From Streptomyces barringtoniae (GTDB taxonomy: Bacteria; Actinomycetota; Actinomycetes; Streptomycetales; Streptomycetaceae), in the NCBI RefSeq assembly GCF_020819595.1, contig NZ_JAJHNP010000023.1, forward strand, positions 1-64,000: a stretch of 64,000 nucleotides of DNA, in the 5' to 3' direction. Each line of letters opens with the position of its first letter. The stretch's first letter is position 1. Shown here in pieces: positions 61,522-64,000 of the stretch. The position numbers and the translations under genes were made by a program. Below the pieces are notes generated by a model. It saw only the letters and a list, made by a program, of their open reading frames with translations, did no database searches and was not told the DNA's origin.

Positions 61522-61983
61522 TCAGCTGTGCGCGGCGAGCACGCCCGAGGCGAACGCCGTGTCGCACACCGGGCGGGCGTAGGACTGGGCGCGTGGGGCG
61601 CCGTAGATGCGCACGGCGGCCTGGCCCAGCGCGCGGGCGATGGCGGAGCAGTGCCGGGCCAGCGAGGGGTGTCCGTTGACGGCCTGCTGGAGGTGGGTGA
61701 GGACGACCCCGGGGTTCTCGTCCTGCAGCTCGCTCATCAGCTGGTCCCGGAGCACGTCCTGCGGGGCGCGGGCGACCGCCTTGTCGGAGACCTCCGCCGC
61801 GGAGACGTCCGAGGCGGCCAGCGCCGAGCTGGAGGGGCTTCCCGTCCAGTTGACCCGGGTCACCGCGAGGGTCCCGGAGAGCACCAGGACGACGGGCAGG
61901 ACGAGGGCGAGAGTGCGGCCGATCCGGCGGGCAGGGCCGCCCCGGTGGCCGCGTCGCGTCTGAGGGTTGGTGGAGTGCTTCAC
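61522..61983 (-). CDS. Small membrane-anchored or secreted protein of unknown function
   Basis: This 153-residue protein has a basic N-terminus (residues 1-24) and a hydrophobic segment (about 25-42; LALVLPVVLVLSGTLAVT), either a signal peptide or an anchor. A helical soluble domain of about 95 residues follows with two cysteines (RHCSAIARAL and RPVCDTAF). No family is recognised. It lies upstream of the nucleotidyltransferase gene on the same strand with a 112-base gap. Confidence 0.7.
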   Translation of the reverse strand: MKHSTNPQTRRGHRGGPARRIGRTLALVLPVVLVLSGTLAVTRVNWTGSPSSSALAASDVSAAEVSDKAVARAPQDVLRDQLMSELQDENPGVVLTHLQQAVNGHPSLARHCSAIARALGQAAVRIYGAPRAQSYARPVCDTAFASGVLAAHS

Positions 61984-62103
61984 GCGTGTGAGGGTAGCGC
62001 GGGGTAATGATTTGGCGACATTTAGTCACCCCTTCGGGGGATGAAGTGGTGCCACTTTCTGGGTAAGGGGTTGACGCGACCCGCCCGGAATGATTGCTGT
62101 GCC

Positions 62104-62125
62104 GGGGTATATCCGGGGTATATCC
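62104..62125. repeat. Perfect tandem 11-bp repeat
   Basis: GGGGTATATCC is repeated back-to-back at 62104-62114 and 62115-62125, in the gap between the small exported-protein gene and the msiK terminator. The TATA-containing units could be part of a promoter or a binding site. Confidence 0.6.
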
Positions 62126-62140
62126 AGGCGTACGAACCAC

Positions 62141-62180
62141 ACGAAAGGGGCCCCGCGGCACTCCGCGGGGCCCCTTTCGT
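62141..62180. terminator. Strong terminator after msiK
   Basis: ACGAAAGGGGCCCCGCGG (62141-62158) pairs perfectly with CCGCGGGGCCCCTTTCGT (62163-62180): an 18-bp stem and a 4-base loop. It lies just downstream of the msiK stop on the minus strand. Confidence 0.9.
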
Positions 62181-62221
62181 CAACTCGGCGCAAACGCGCA
62201 GCTCAGTCGGCGTGAACGCGT

Positions 62222-63358
<1,137 letters not shown>

Positions 63359-63572
63359 GGTGATGGGCCCCCTTCTACCGGCAGGAACGTGCCGGACGAT
63401 CCGTTGTAGGAAGGTGGTTGGTGTAGTCCACACGAGTGAACTGCGCGAACTGGCTCAGGACGGTACCCGGCGTTCACCCGTCTGTCAGTACCTCGACGAC
63501 TGTGAACTTCGCGGAAATTTTCGACAGGACCCGTCGCGGACCTGGGTACACTGCACGAGCACCCAGGTGCAC

Positions 63573-63646
63573 GCCTCCTTAGCTCAGCTGGTCAGAGCGC
63601 CGCTCTTGTAAAGCGAAGGTCGTCGGTTCGAATCCGACAGGGGGCT
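63573..63646 (+). tRNA. tRNA-Thr (anticodon TGT)
   Basis: A complete cloverleaf: acceptor GCCTCCT pairs with AGGGGGC, D-stem GCTC/GAGC, anticodon loop CTTGTAA giving anticodon TGT (reads ACA) and T-loop GGTTCGAATCC. CCA is not encoded. It is the probable attachment site of the element whose integrase end lies downstream. Confidence 0.95.
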
Positions 63647-63662
63647 CTAGCTCTACCTGCAT

Positions 63663-63697
63663 CAACGCCCTCACGATCCATGATCGTGAGGGCGTTG
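63663..63697. terminator. Hairpin between tRNA-Thr and the integrase gene
   Basis: CAACGCCCTCACGATC (63663-63678) and GATCGTGAGGGCGTTG (63682-63697) form a perfect 16-bp stem with a 3-base loop; it can end transcription from both sides. Confidence 0.8.
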
Positions 63698-63723
63698 ACG
63701 GTAGTTCTTGACGGCAGTTCCCT

Positions 63724-64000
63724 CTACCGGCGCCGCCTGAGCAGGCGATCCATGTGCCCCATGGCCTCTCGCCGGTCGCCGTCGCTCACGTGCGTGTAGA
63801 CGTTCATCGTCACCGCGATCTGGGAGTGGCCCAGGATCTCCATCACGGTTCGGGGCGCGACCCCGGCCGCGAACAACAGCGACGCGCAGCCGTGGCGGGT
63901 GTCGTGCAAGCGGATCTGCGGGAGGTCGGCGGAGGCCGCGATCCGGAGGAACGACCGGTACAGGTTCCGCGGCTCGATCGGCCGACCGCTGCGAGTGGTG
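63724..64000 (-). CDS. Tyrosine recombinase (integrase), C-terminal part
   Basis: Only the last 92 codons are in the window; the gene continues past position 64000. The sequence has the catalytic HxxR box in RLHDTRHGCASLLF, the box-III GH in EILGHSQIAVTMNVYTHV and the nucleophilic Tyr in NVYTHV. The last residues are Arg-rich (RLLRRRR). It points toward the tRNA-Thr gene, the usual arrangement of an actinobacterial integrative element or prophage integrase next to its attachment site. Earlier frame (GRPIEPRNLYRSF) is consistent with the same protein. Confidence 0.88.
   Translation of the reverse strand, partial: TTRSGRPIEPRNLYRSFLRIAASADLPQIRLHDTRHGCASLLFAAGVAPRTVMEILGHSQIAVTMNVYTHVSDGDRREAMGHMDRLLRRRR

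Overview
The window is high-GC actinobacterial DNA and almost certainly a Streptomyces chromosome. The evidence is very strong third-position GC, a recognisable nickel regulator (nur), an RsiG anti-sigma factor, the devE/devA/devB developmental genes, mycothiol (mshA), phoU-phoR/phoP, and a msiK-type sugar ATPase, in an order that recalls the S. coelicolor core around nur to msiK. The window ends at a tRNA-Thr gene with the 3' end of a tyrosine-recombinase gene pointing at it, so an integrated element probably begins there.

Region by region. 1-5.0 kb: a small secreted protein, nur, a YgfZ-like folate protein, dtd, rsiG, a 600-bp G-rich repeat tract and an Eis-like acetyltransferase. 5.0-8.3 kb: devE and devA, paralogues whose upstream regions share a palindrome, a second element and the start codon at identical spacing, then devB. 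8.3-17.9 kb: a protein of two fused aminoglycoside-phosphotransferase-type kinase domains, a TetR regulator, a HelD-like helicase, an RraA-like protein, two small proteins and a UvrA-like drug-resistance ATPase. 18.0-19.6 kb: a carboxymuconolactone decarboxylase/AhpD protein and its ECF41-type sigma factor, preceded by a match to the ECF41 promoter. 19.6-25.3 kb, minus strand: a compact metabolic gene set (cucumopine-synthase-like protein, FAD amine oxidase, NodU/CmcH carbamoyltransferase, guanine-deaminase-like protein, SRPBCC protein, histidine phosphatase). I recognise it as no described pathway and it is the best candidate for a new system. 25.9-27.8 kb: a divergent TetR and TetX-like flavin monooxygenase pair sharing one long palindrome.

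27.9-34 kb: an XRE regulator with its own palindrome, an HbhA-like protein, a DUF2516 protein, a receiver/PP2C phosphatase, an NlpC/P60 hydrolase, a methyltransferase and a second G-rich repeat tract. 34-39.4 kb: mshA, a YbjN protein, a Tat-exported beta-helix protein, an AraC regulator, a DUF2000 protein and an AhpD-like protein. 39.4-49 kb: an orphan double-glycine-leader peptide, a small secreted protein, an MFS exporter, gpmA, a VOC protein, a lipoprotein, a Thr/Pro-repeat secreted protein, a LuxR regulator with a degenerate receiver, and three consecutive GAF/ANTAR regulators. 49-63.4 kb is housekeeping: a tiny Cys-rich protein, phoU divergent from phoR-phoP with a PHO box between them, a lipoprotein, a CarD protein, ispD-ispF, a PPOX protein, cysS, rlmB, a DoxX protein, a nucleotidyltransferase and msiK.

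Many promoters have a -10 box ending about six to eight bases before the start codon, which suggests leaderless transcripts (nur, devE, devA, helD-like, TetX-like, XRE). Strong hairpin terminators separate most convergent or tandem units. No CRISPR array, rRNA or insertion sequence was seen.
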